From: Comamonadaceae bacterium
Lineage (GTDB): Bacteria > Pseudomonadota > Gammaproteobacteria > Burkholderiales > Burkholderiaceae_C
Length of the DNA: 64,000 bases
Assembly: GCA_027490925.1 (NCBI GenBank)
Contig: JAIXXF010000001.1
Coordinates: forward strand, 62,001-126,000
Reading direction: 5' to 3'
The position numbers and the translations under genes were made by a program. A model generated the notes under the pieces. It was not told the DNA's origin and did no database searches. It saw only the letters and a program-made list of their open reading frames with translations. Shown piece by piece: positions 34,041 to 43,244 of the stretch (its first letter is position 1; each line of letters starts with the position of its first letter).

Positions 34041-34151
34041 CTTTCATGAACTTATGAAGTTGCAACGTGAGAGGGAGTGTGCAGAGGCGGCATGAATACC
34101 CGCGTGCAAGCGAATGAAGCCAAGGTGTTGGTTGTGTGAACCGAAAATGAA
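34041..34151. promoter_or_regulatory. Shared promoter block and TGAA array, copy B
   Basis: Gap-free match to 31947-32057. Repeats ATGAA 34092, ATGAA 34114, GTGAA 34136 and ATGAA 34147 again have spacings 22, 22 and 11. The first is again 86 bp from the DUF4148 start codon. An extra ATGAA at 34153 is out of phase. The array also lies about 95 bp upstream of the kinase start, so the kinase/regulator operon could autoregulate here. Confidence 0.7.
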
Positions 34152-34242
34152 AATGAAGCGGGTCATCCCCTGTTCATGGATTGTTAACTTGGAAACCACG
34201 GTGCACGCAGCAATATGGATATGCCAAGCCACACAATGCACC

Positions 34243-35847
34243 ATGTTCAGAAAACGCCTTCAGTACGCGCTCTACTTGCTGGCCATCGCCGTCACCGCGC
34301 AGGGCACCATCTCCTGGTGGGCGCTCGACGTGGCAACTACCCAGGTGATGCGCGGCCGGGTCGCCAGCGATCTGCAGATCAACTTCGAAAAGCTCTCGGA
34401 GACCAAACAGCGGCTCAAGACTTGGGCGTCCCAAGCGGTCACGGGCCTGGCCAACGACCCGCAGACCAAAGACCGGTATCTGGACGACATGGGGCTGTTG
34501 CTGGCCCGGTTGAAAGAGCTGGATGCCAAGTGGAAACGCGTGTCCAACGAGTCGCCGTCAGACATACCAGCCGACATGCTGGCCCGATCCGAAGCGCTGA
34601 CCCTGCTCGAGTCCAGCTTGAGCACGCTGCGCACTGAAATGTCGAATCTGTTGCCCGCCGTTCCTGGCCAAGATGTCCAGGTGTCATGGCGCCGATTGGC
34701 GAACGCTTTTGACTTGTCGGAAGGTCGGGATCTCCGCACGGTGCTGTCTCAGAGCATCGCCAGGGAGGAGCTTGCCGTGGTGAGAGAAAGGACCGCCGCA
34801 GACGATTCTCTGGCGCTGGTGCGCGGCCTCGCCTTGGGCGCCACGCTGACGTTGGGGCTGGCTGCCTGCCTGTTCGCGCTTTATTTTTCCAACGCATTGC
34901 GGCGCCCGTTGGACGAGCTGCAAGCCGGTACCGAGGCGCTGCAAAAGGGCGATCTCAGCTACCAGATACCCGTGCTCCGGCGCGACGAATTCGGCAAGAT
35001 CGCCATGACGCTGAACGAGCTGGCGACGGAGCTGGCGCGCCACGAAAAACGCGAGGGCGAGGTGCGGCAGCAACTGCAAGACCAAGTGCTGGCCCGTACC
35101 AATGAACTGCAAAACGCACTGCACAAGCTGCAGTTGATGGACGCGCGCCGCCGACAGCTGTTTGCCGACATCAGCCACGAACTCCGCACCCCCACAACGG
35201 CCATTCGTGGCGAGGCCGAAGTCACCCTGCGTGGCAAAGACAAGCCGGTGGAAGAGTACAAAGCCACGTTGGTGCGCATCACGGAAATTTCGCAGCATTT
35301 GGGTTCGGTGATCAAAGACTTGCTGGACCTCGCGCGCAACGACATCGAGGCGCTTTCCATTCAGCATGAAGCGGTGGACGTTCAAGAGGTGTTGCGGGAA
35401 GCGGTGGCGCAGGTCCAAGCGCCCGCTAGCCAACGCCAGATCACGGTGCAGACCGAATTGTTGGCGGAACAGCCCAAAGTCAGCGGCGACCCGCAGCGTC
35501 TGCGCCAGCTGTTCACGCTGGTGCTGGACAACGCGGTCCAGTATTCAAACGTCGGTGGCCGCGTCGTGGTCTCGACCCGCAAACACACCAACAGCGAGGG
35601 GTATGGCGTCTGGCAACTAGAAGTGCAAGACGAGGGCGTTGGCATCGAGCCGCACGAACTGCCGCGCGTGTTTGAGCGCAAGTTCAGGGGCGAACGGGCC
35701 AAGGCACAGCGGGAAGACGGCTCCGGTCTGGGATTGAACATCGCCCAGACACTGGCGCGGGCGCACGACGGTACCATTTTGCTGAAGAGCCAAGTCGGCC
35801 AAGGCACCCAAGTGACGATTGATTTACCAACGATGGAAGCGGCATGA
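34243..35847 (+). CDS. Sensor histidine kinase of the DUF4148/porin locus
   Basis: Membrane sensor kinase of 534 residues from ATG 34243 (MFRKRLQYALYLLAIAV). Helix 1 is at about 7-27, followed by a mostly helical periplasmic domain of about 160 residues and helix 2 at about 192-216. A HAMP domain follows (RRPLDELQAGTEALQKGDLS). The H-box FADISHELRTPTTAIRGE has His312, the N-box is VLDNAVQYSN, and G boxes DEGVGIE and GSGLGLNIA are present. The periplasmic sensor matches no family I recognise. It overlaps the regulator gene by ATGA and starts 236 bp from DUF4148 gene 3, sharing the phased array. Confidence 0.92.
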   Translation: MFRKRLQYALYLLAIAVTAQGTISWWALDVATTQVMRGRVASDLQINFEKLSETKQRLKTWASQAVTGLANDPQTKDRYLDDMGLLLARLKELDAKWKRVSNESPSDIPADMLARSEALTLLESSLSTLRTEMSNLLPAVPGQDVQVSWRRLANAFDLSEGRDLRTVLSQSIAREELAVVRERTAADDSLALVRGLALGATLTLGLAACLFALYFSNALRRPLDELQAGTEALQKGDLSYQIPVLRRDEFGKIAMTLNELATELARHEKREGEVRQQLQDQVLARTNELQNALHKLQLMDARRRQLFADISHELRTPTTAIRGEAEVTLRGKDKPVEEYKATLVRITEISQHLGSVIKDLLDLARNDIEALSIQHEAVDVQEVLREAVAQVQAPASQRQITVQTELLAEQPKVSGDPQRLRQLFTLVLDNAVQYSNVGGRVVVSTRKHTNSEGYGVWQLEVQDEGVGIEPHELPRVFERKFRGERAKAQREDGSGLGLNIAQTLARAHDGTILLKSQVGQGTQVTIDLPTMEAA

Positions 35848-36572
35848 AGGTACTGATAGTTGAAGACGACCAGCGGGTCGCTGATTTTCTGGAGCGAGGG
35901 CTGCGCGCAGAGGGCTACACCGTGGAGCTGGCCCGCAACGGCACCGAAGGCCTCGCTGCAGCGAAAGACCTGTGGAAGAGCGCACGCGAAGACCATACGC
36001 GGGCCATCGTCATCCTTGATCTGATGCTGCCCGGCATGCCGGGCTTGGAGGTCTGCCAAAGCCTGCGCGCCAGTGGCTGTGCCCTGCCGATATTGATTTT
36101 GACGGCCATGGGCGCCCTGGAAGACCGGGTGAACGGCTTGCGCCTCGGCGCGGACGACTATCTGACCAAACCCTTTGCGTTCGACGAATTGCTCGCGCGC
36201 CTAGAGGCCTTGGCGCGGCGGTCGCAAGACATCACCTCGAACCAACCGCAAGAACTTCGGTTTGGCGACCTTGTCTTGGACCGGCAGTCAATGCGTGTGA
36301 CGCGCGCCGGGCGACCCATCTCGCTCACCGCCAAAGAGCTGGCGCTGCTGGAACTGCTGATGTCGTCCCCTGGCCGTCTGCACAGCCGCGAGCGCATCCT
36401 GGCCAACGTCTGGGGCACTTACGAAGACCCGCTCACCAACGTGGTGGATGTGTACATTCGTCGGCTGCGCAAGAAAATTGACGAAGAATTCGCCTACCCG
36501 ATGATCCACACCCAACGCGGTCTTGGCTACCGCCTGGAAATGCCGTCACAACCCCATAACAACACCCCTTGA
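35844..36572 (+). CDS. OmpR-family response regulator of the DUF4148/porin locus
   Basis: Response regulator of 242 residues. The receiver has EDD at 7-9, phosphoacceptor Asp59 (VILDLMLPGMPG) and Lys in YLTKPF. The OmpR/PhoB winged helix covers the last 100 residues (LTAKELALLELLMSSPGRL, VVDVYIRRLRKKID, TQRGLGYRLEM). It overlaps the kinase gene and is followed 3 bp later by a TerC-family gene. OmpR-type proteins bind direct repeats about one turn apart, so the phased TGAA arrays nearby are its best candidate targets (inference). Confidence 0.93.
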   Translation: MKVLIVEDDQRVADFLERGLRAEGYTVELARNGTEGLAAAKDLWKSAREDHTRAIVILDLMLPGMPGLEVCQSLRASGCALPILILTAMGALEDRVNGLRLGADDYLTKPFAFDELLARLEALARRSQDITSNQPQELRFGDLVLDRQSMRVTRAGRPISLTAKELALLELLMSSPGRLHSRERILANVWGTYEDPLTNVVDVYIRRLRKKIDEEFAYPMIHTQRGLGYRLEMPSQPHNNTP

Positions 36573-36575
36573 GTC

Positions 36576-37538
36576 ATGTTCACCCACACCCCCGACTGGT
36601 TGCTCTACACCTTCGTCGCGATCGTTCTGTTCGCGCTGTTCGTTGACTTTGTCTTGCTCAAAAAACAAGGCGCCCACGACGTGGGCGTCAAAGAGGCGCT
36701 GAACTGGTCGCTGGTGTGGATCGCCATCAGTTTGGCGTTCAACGCCCTGCTGTGGTGGGCCGTGCGCGACGCCAGCGGTTCGTCCGAGCTCGCGACCCAG
36801 AAGGCGCTGGAGTTCCTGACCGGCTACTTGATCGAGAAGAGCCTGGCGGTGGACAACGTGTTCGTCTTCCTGATCATCTTCAGCTACTTTGCCGTGCCCA
36901 GTGCCTACCAAAAGCGGGTGCTGATGATCGGCATCATCGGCGCCATTGTGCTGCGCACGGTCATGATCTTGATTGGTGCGTGGCTGCTCGCCAAGTTCCA
37001 CTGGATCTTGTATGTCTTCGGCGCGTTCCTGATCGTCACCGGCGTCAAGATGTGGTGGGCCGCCGGACAAGAACCCAACCTGGACGACAACCCCGCGCTG
37101 CGCTGGTTGCGCAAGTTGCTGCCAGTCAGCAAGGACTACGACGGCGAGCGCTTTTTCACCATCGAGAACGGCAAGAAGATCGCCACCCCGTTGGTCATGG
37201 TGATCTGCCTGATCGGCATCACCGACGTCATTTTTGCAGTGGACTCCATCCCCGCAATTTTTGCCATCACCAGCGACCCGTTCATCGTGTTGACCAGCAA
37301 CGTGTTCGCCATCCTGGGCCTGCGCGCGATGTTCTTTTTGCTGCAAGCCACCGCCAAGAGCTTCCACCTGTTGAACTACGGTCTGGCGGTGATCTTGGCT
37401 TTCATCGGCACCAAGATGCTGCTGATCGATATCTACAAGATCCCGGTGTTGGTGTCGCTCAGCGTGGTGATCGGCATCCTGGTGTTGACCATGGTGCTGA
37501 GCAAGAAATTTCCGCCCAAGGAACAAGCGGCGCACTGA
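36576..37538 (+). CDS. TerC/Alx-family integral membrane protein
   Basis: Membrane protein of 320 residues with about nine hydrophobic helices. TerC marks are EKSLAVDNVFVFLIIFSYF and GITDVIFAVDSIPAIFAIT, whose buried acidic residues probably bind a metal ion. E. coli Alx of this family exports manganese and responds to alkaline pH. The gene starts 3 bp after the regulator stop, so it is the third gene of the kinase-regulator operon. No yybP-ykoY riboswitch can fit ahead of it. A strong terminator follows 85 bp downstream. Confidence 0.92.
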   Translation: MFTHTPDWLLYTFVAIVLFALFVDFVLLKKQGAHDVGVKEALNWSLVWIAISLAFNALLWWAVRDASGSSELATQKALEFLTGYLIEKSLAVDNVFVFLIIFSYFAVPSAYQKRVLMIGIIGAIVLRTVMILIGAWLLAKFHWILYVFGAFLIVTGVKMWWAAGQEPNLDDNPALRWLRKLLPVSKDYDGERFFTIENGKKIATPLVMVICLIGITDVIFAVDSIPAIFAITSDPFIVLTSNVFAILGLRAMFFLLQATAKSFHLLNYGLAVILAFIGTKMLLIDIYKIPVLVSLSVVIGILVLTMVLSKKFPPKEQAAH

Positions 37539-37623
37539 GCGCCGCCCCGCGCCCACCCACCGCCCAGCCCGGCTGGTTCCTGCAGATGCCGGCATGGGCG
37601 TCAGGGTGTGCGTTAATGCCATG

Positions 37624-37650
37624 AAAAAAGCCGCCCTGGGGCGGCTTTTT
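37624..37650. terminator. Bidirectional terminator between terC-like gene and gap
   Basis: AAAAAGCCGCC (37625-37635), loop CTGG, GGCGGCTTTTT (37640-37650). Symmetrical A and T runs let it work for both convergent genes. Confidence 0.92.
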
Positions 37651-37679
37651 GTTGCAGGGGTGGGGTGCCCGCTCAGGGC

Positions 37680-38720
<1,041 letters not shown>

Positions 38721-40790
38721 TCAGCGCGCGGCTTTGAGTGCGGCTTGCACCGTGTCGGCCACGTTCTTGGGCGTGAAGCCAAAGTGCTCGAAAAGCACCG
38801 GGGCCGGTGCGCTCTCACCGTAGGTGTCCAGGCCCACGACGGCGGCGCAGCCGTATTTCCACCAGCCGTCGGTCGAACCCATTTCCACCGCGACGCGTGG
38901 CAGCCCTGCGGGCAGCACGGCCTTCTTGTATTTCACGTCCTGGCGGTCGAAGGTGGTGGTGCTGGGCATGGAGACCACGCGCACCGGGATCTTGCGCTGG
39001 GCCAGCTCGGCCTGTGCCTTCAATGCCAGTTGCACTTCCGAGCCGGTGGCGATGATCACCGCCTGGGCCTTTTTCTTCAGGCCCACGTCGGCGGGTTCGG
39101 ACAGCACGTAGGCGCCTTTGCGGATGTCGCTCAGGTCGCGCTTTGGCGCGTAAGGCAGGTTTTGGCGCGACAGCAGCAGCGCGGTGGGTTTGTTGGCGTT
39201 TTGCAGTGCCACCGCCCAGGCGATCACGGTTTCGGCGGTGTCCGCGGGGCGCCACACGTCCAGGTTGGGAATCAGGCGCAGGCTGGCCGCGTGTTCCACC
39301 GACTGGTGGGTGGGGCCGTCTTCACCCAGCCCAATGCTGTCGTGCGTGAACACATGCACGACGCGCAGCTTCATCAGCGCGGCCATGCGGATGGCGTTGC
39401 GCGAGTAGTCGCTGAAGGTCAGGAAGGTGCCGCCGTAGGGGATGAAGCCGCCATGCAGCGCCACGCCGTTCATGATCGCGGCCATGCCGAATTCGCGCAC
39501 GCCGTAGTTGATGTGGCGGCCGCCCACGCCTTGGTCGTTTTGCACCACGTCGCCTGCCAGGTCGAAGCGGAGGTTGGGGGTGCTGGGGGTGTTGGTGAGG
39601 TTGGAGCCCGTCAGGTCGGCGGAGCCGCCCAGCAGCTCGGGCAACGCGGCGGTGAAGGTGGTCAGCGCGAGCTGGGACGCCTTGCGCGAGGCCACCGTCT
39701 CGGCCTTGGTGTGGGCCGCCACGGCGGCGTCAAACACCACTTGGTCGAAGTGCTTGGGCAAGGCCCCTGCGGTGCGGCGCAAGAACTCGGCGGCCAGCTC
39801 GGGGTGGGCGGTTTGGTAGGCACCAAAGGCGGTGTTCCAGTCGGCTTCGGCGTGGGCGCCAGCGGCCTTGGAGTCCCAGGCGGCGTAGACCTCGGCCGGG
39901 ATCTCGAATGGCGCGTGCGGCCAGCCGATGGCGGCGCGGGTCAGCGCGATTTCGTCGGCACCCAACGGTTCGCCGTGGGCTTTGGCGGTGTCGGCGCGGT
40001 TGGGGCTGCCCTTGCCGATGTGCGTCTTGCAGACGACCAGCGTGGGGCCGCTCTTGGCCTGTTTGGCCTCTGCGATAGCCTGGGACACGGCGGCCACATC
40101 GTGCCCGTCGATCGGGCCGATCACGTTCCAGCCATACGCGGCGAAGCGCGCCGGGGTGTTGTCCACAAACCAGGGCAAAACCCGCCCGTCGATCGAAATG
40201 CCGTTGTCGTCGTACAGCGCCACCAGCTTGTTCAGCTTCCAGGCTCCGGCCAGCGCGCAGGCCTCGTGGCTGATGCCTTCCATCAGACAGCCGTCGCCCA
40301 AAAAGACGTAGGTGTGGTGGTCCACCACCGTGTGGCCGGGGCGGTTGAATTCCTTGGCCAGCAGCTTCTCGGCCAGTGCCATGCCCACCGCGTTGGTGAT
40401 GCCCTGGCCCAGCGGGCCGGTGGTGGTTTCCACGCCGGGGGTGATGCCCACTTCCGGGTGACCTGCGGTCTTGCTGTGCAGCTGGCGGAAGTTCTTCAAC
40501 TCCTGCATCGGCAGGTCGTAGCCTGTCAGGTGCAGCAGCGCGTAAATCAGCATCGAGCCGTGGCCGTTGGACAGCACAAAGCGGTCGCGGTTGGCCCAAT
40601 GCGGGTTGGTGGGGTTGTGCCGGAGGTGCTGGCCCCACAAGGCCACCGCGATGTCTGCCATGCCCATGGGGGCGCCGGGGTGGCCGGAATTGGCCTGCTG
40701 CACCGCGTCCATGGCCAGGGCACGGATCGCGTTGGCCATGTCGGCATGGACGGCCTGGGGTTGGCCGACCAGGGAGGGGGTTGTTGCCAT
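38721..40790 (-). CDS. tkt: Transketolase
   Basis: Thiamine-diphosphate enzyme moving two-carbon units in the pentose phosphate pathway. Starting at ATG 40790 ([20 protein letters not shown]) gives 689 residues. Motifs: substrate-binding [11 protein letters not shown], the ThDP/Mg site [13 protein letters not shown] with DDNGISIDG, and the pyrimidine-domain [13 protein letters not shown]. It is followed by gap. The 295-bp gap upstream, towards murU, holds hairpin-forming GC-rich sequence and a TTACAGT -10-like element for the rightward gene. Confidence 0.98.
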   Translation of the reverse strand: MATTPSLVGQPQAVHADMANAIRALAMDAVQQANSGHPGAPMGMADIAVALWGQHLRHNPTNPHWANRDRFVLSNGHGSMLIYALLHLTGYDLPMQELKNFRQLHSKTAGHPEVGITPGVETTTGPLGQGITNAVGMALAEKLLAKEFNRPGHTVVDHHTYVFLGDGCLMEGISHEACALAGAWKLNKLVALYDDNGISIDGRVLPWFVDNTPARFAAYGWNVIGPIDGHDVAAVSQAIAEAKQAKSGPTLVVCKTHIGKGSPNRADTAKAHGEPLGADEIALTRAAIGWPHAPFEIPAEVYAAWDSKAAGAHAEADWNTAFGAYQTAHPELAAEFLRRTAGALPKHFDQVVFDAAVAAHTKAETVASRKASQLALTTFTAALPELLGGSADLTGSNLTNTPSTPNLRFDLAGDVVQNDQGVGGRHINYGVREFGMAAIMNGVALHGGFIPYGGTFLTFSDYSRNAIRMAALMKLRVVHVFTHDSIGLGEDGPTHQSVEHAASLRLIPNLDVWRPADTAETVIAWAVALQNANKPTALLLSRQNLPYAPKRDLSDIRKGAYVLSEPADVGLKKKAQAVIIATGSEVQLALKAQAELAQRKIPVRVVSMPSTTTFDRQDVKYKKAVLPAGLPRVAVEMGSTDGWWKYGCAAVVGLDTYGESAPAPVLFEHFGFTPKNVADTVQAALKAAR

Positions 40791-41085
40791 CGGGCAGCTC
40801 CGAAAAGGGTGGGAAATGACGCGGAACGGGCGCGGGTTAACACGCGATTTTAACCGCCGCCCTAACACCCAAAGCCGACGCCGCGGCCCGGGGCCGTGGC
40901 CTTGGCGTCGAGGGGCAGCACCCTTTTGTGCGCTTACAGTGGCGGCATGAACGGCACATTTTCACCACTGCGCGCGCCCCACCGCTGCGCGCCCGGCGTC
41001 CCGCTGTTTCCCACCTTTGGCGGCGGCACACACGGCCCGGTGGCGCCGTCCCCCGCCACCAGCCGCGTGAACGGGCGAGGCGCCC

Positions 41086-41829
41086 GTGGTTAAGCCCGTG
41101 CAGGCCACAGCCGACGGGCCCAGGGTGACGGCGCTGATCTTGGCTGCGGGCCGTGGCGAGCGCATGCGGCCACTGACCGACCACACGCCCAAACCCCTGT
41201 TGAAAGTGCGGGGCAAACCGCTGATCGAGTGGCACATCGAGGCACTGGCCCAGGCGGGTGTGCGCGACATCGTGGTCAACACCGCGTGGCTGGAAGACCA
41301 GTTCCCCACTGCGCTGGGCGACGGTAGCCGCTGGGGCGTGCGCCTGACTTACTCCCACGAGGGTCGCGACTTCGGTGGCGCACTGGAGACGCTGGGCGGC
41401 ATTTCGCGGGCCCTGCCGCTGTTGGGGGACACTTTTTGGGTCATTGCAGGGGACATTAATGCCCCAGCCCTTGAATTTCCTCAGAGTAAAGCTATCAATT
41501 TAAAAGCGTCTGGCCACCTTGCCCATCTCCTGCTGGTGCCCAACCCGTCCCACAACCTGCGTGGCGACTTTGGTTTGTCCGACAGCGGTCTGGCGCTGAA
41601 CCAGGCCGAGCAGCGCCACACCTACTCCACCGTCGGTCTGTACCGCGCCGCACTGTTCGCCCCGCCGCTGTGTGACATTCCCCCGGGAAACCCAGCGGGC
41701 GTCAAGGCCCCACTGGCGCCGTTGTTGCGTGCGGCAATGGACAATCAACGCATCACCGCCGAGCTGTTCAACGGGGCCTGGACCGACGTGGGCACCCCTG
41801 AGCGGCTGGCCCAACTGAACACCCTATGA
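41086..41829 (+). CDS. murU: N-acetylmuramate 1-phosphate uridylyltransferase (MurU-like)
   Basis: Nucleotidyltransferase of the peptidoglycan recycling route that bypasses de novo UDP-MurNAc synthesis. GTG 41086, with GAGG 5 bp upstream, gives 247 residues; GTG 41125 (VTALILAAG) would remove a 13-residue extension. The signature LILAAGRGERMRPLTDHTPKPLL... spans residues about 16-40, and GDIN is the metal-binding region. Residues about 122-141 are encoded by an AT-rich dispersed repeat (41449-41508, opposite orientation), an in-frame insertion just after the GDIN loop. It overlaps pepP by ATGA. Its usual partner amgK lies 20 kb away at 61771. Confidence 0.85.
   Translation: MVKPVQATADGPRVTALILAAGRGERMRPLTDHTPKPLLKVRGKPLIEWHIEALAQAGVRDIVVNTAWLEDQFPTALGDGSRWGVRLTYSHEGRDFGGALETLGGISRALPLLGDTFWVIAGDINAPALEFPQSKAINLKASGHLAHLLLVPNPSHNLRGDFGLSDSGLALNQAEQRHTYSTVGLYRAALFAPPLCDIPPGNPAGVKAPLAPLLRAAMDNQRITAELFNGAWTDVGTPERLAQLNTL
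41449..41508 (-). repeat. Dispersed repeat, copy inside murU
   Basis: Read on the minus strand: head CGCTTTTAAATTGATAGC (41508 down to 41491), tail CAAGGGCTGGGGC about 20 bp further. The match to the copy at 26009 is clear. It is translated through in the murU frame and is distinctly AT-richer than its surroundings. Confidence 0.68.
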
Positions 41830-43226
41830 ACACCGCTGTCCCCGCCTCCGTCTACGCCCAACGCCGCGCCCGCGTGGCCGCCGAACTCGCCAAAGAAGCC
41901 GCGTCGGTCGCCATTGTGCCCACCGCGCCCGAGCGCGCCCGCAACCGCGACAGCGACTTCTTATACCGGCACGACAGCTACTTCTACTACCTCACTGGCT
42001 TCACCGAGCCCAACGCCTGGCTGGTCATCACCAGCGACGGCCAGAGCACTTTGTTCTGCCAGCCCAAAGACCTGGAACGCGAGATCTGGGACGGCTTTCG
42101 CCTTGGCCCAGACGCTGCCCCTGCCGCCCTGGGGGTGGACGCCGCCCACTCGGTCGCCACACTGGACACCCAACTCCCCAAGCTGCTGGAAAACCGCCAC
42201 ACCGTGTGCTACCCCTTTGCCATCCACAAGGGGCTGGAGTCCCAGGTGGATGGCTGGCTGCAGGCGGTGCGTGCCCGGGTGCGCTTTGGGGCGCAGTGCC
42301 CCGAGCGCCAGCGCGACCTGTGCGGCGTCCTCGACGAGATGCGCCTGATCAAAGACGCAACGGAGCAGGCCACCATGCGCCGCGCCGCGCAGATCAGCGC
42401 CGAGGCACACATCCGCGCGATGCAGCTCAGCGCCCGCATGCTGCGTGCGGGCCAGGACGTGCGCGAGTACCACCTGGACGCCGAGCTGTTGCACGAATTC
42501 CGCCGCCAGGGCTCCCAGTACCCAGCCTACAGTTCCATCGTCGCCGCCGGGGGCAACGCGTGTGTGCTGCACTACCGCGCCGACACCGCGCCCGTGCGCA
42601 GCGGCGAACTGGTGCTGATCGACGCCGGTTGCGAGCTGGACGGGTACGCCAGCGACATCACCCGCACCTTCCCCGCCAACGGCCAATTCACCGGCCCCCA
42701 GCGCGCGCTGTACGACCTGGTGCTGGCCAGTCAAGACGCCGCCGTGGCTGCCACCAAAGCAGGTGCCCGCTTTGTGGACCCGCACGACGCCACGGTGAAG
42801 GTGCTGGCCCAAGGCCTGCTGGACCTGGGCCTGGTGGACAAAAACAAGCACGGTAACGCGCAGGACGTGATCGAGCAGCGCGCTTACTTTCAGTTCTACA
42901 TGCACCGCACCGGCCACTGGCTGGGCATGGACGTGCACGATTGCGGCAGCTACGTGGAGCCGGGCGAACAAGGCACCAGCGAACGCAAAGACCCGCTCAG
43001 CGGCGAAACCATCGTCAACCGCCCCAGCCGCATCCTGCGCCCCGGCATGGTGCTGACCATCGAGCCCGGCCTTTATGTTCGCCCTGCCGAGGGCGTGCCA
43101 GAGCAGTTCCACCACATCGGTATCCGCATCGAAGACGACGCCATCGTCACCGAGACAGGGTGCGAGTTGATCAGCCGGGGCGTGCCTGTGAAGGCCGATG
43201 AGATTGAGGCGTTGATGCGGGCTTGA
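41826..43226 (+). CDS. pepP: Xaa-Pro aminopeptidase (aminopeptidase P)
   Basis: Dinuclear-metal peptidase removing N-terminal residues before proline. The 466 residues comprise an N-terminal AMP_N domain (YYLTGFTEPNAWLVI) and the pitta-bread domain. Metal ligands are Asp in LIDAGCELDGYASDITRTF, His in TGHWLGMDVHDCG, Glu in TIEPGLY and Glu in IVTETGCEL. The start overlaps the murU stop (ATGA). It is convergent with tamB, 18 bp apart, with no obvious terminator. Confidence 0.96.
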   Translation: MNTAVPASVYAQRRARVAAELAKEAASVAIVPTAPERARNRDSDFLYRHDSYFYYLTGFTEPNAWLVITSDGQSTLFCQPKDLEREIWDGFRLGPDAAPAALGVDAAHSVATLDTQLPKLLENRHTVCYPFAIHKGLESQVDGWLQAVRARVRFGAQCPERQRDLCGVLDEMRLIKDATEQATMRRAAQISAEAHIRAMQLSARMLRAGQDVREYHLDAELLHEFRRQGSQYPAYSSIVAAGGNACVLHYRADTAPVRSGELVLIDAGCELDGYASDITRTFPANGQFTGPQRALYDLVLASQDAAVAATKAGARFVDPHDATVKVLAQGLLDLGLVDKNKHGNAQDVIEQRAYFQFYMHRTGHWLGMDVHDCGSYVEPGEQGTSERKDPLSGETIVNRPSRILRPGMVLTIEPGLYVRPAEGVPEQFHHIGIRIEDDAIVTETGCELISRGVPVKADEIEALMRA

Positions 43227-43244
43227 GCGCCCGGGCTGTGCTGC

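Noticed and set aside
40947-41093. 48-codon plus-strand frame just before murU, preceded by TTACAGT
   Set aside because: Composition is Pro/Gly/Arg-rich with no similarity or ribosome-binding site. It is more likely murU leader sequence, though a leader peptide cannot be excluded.
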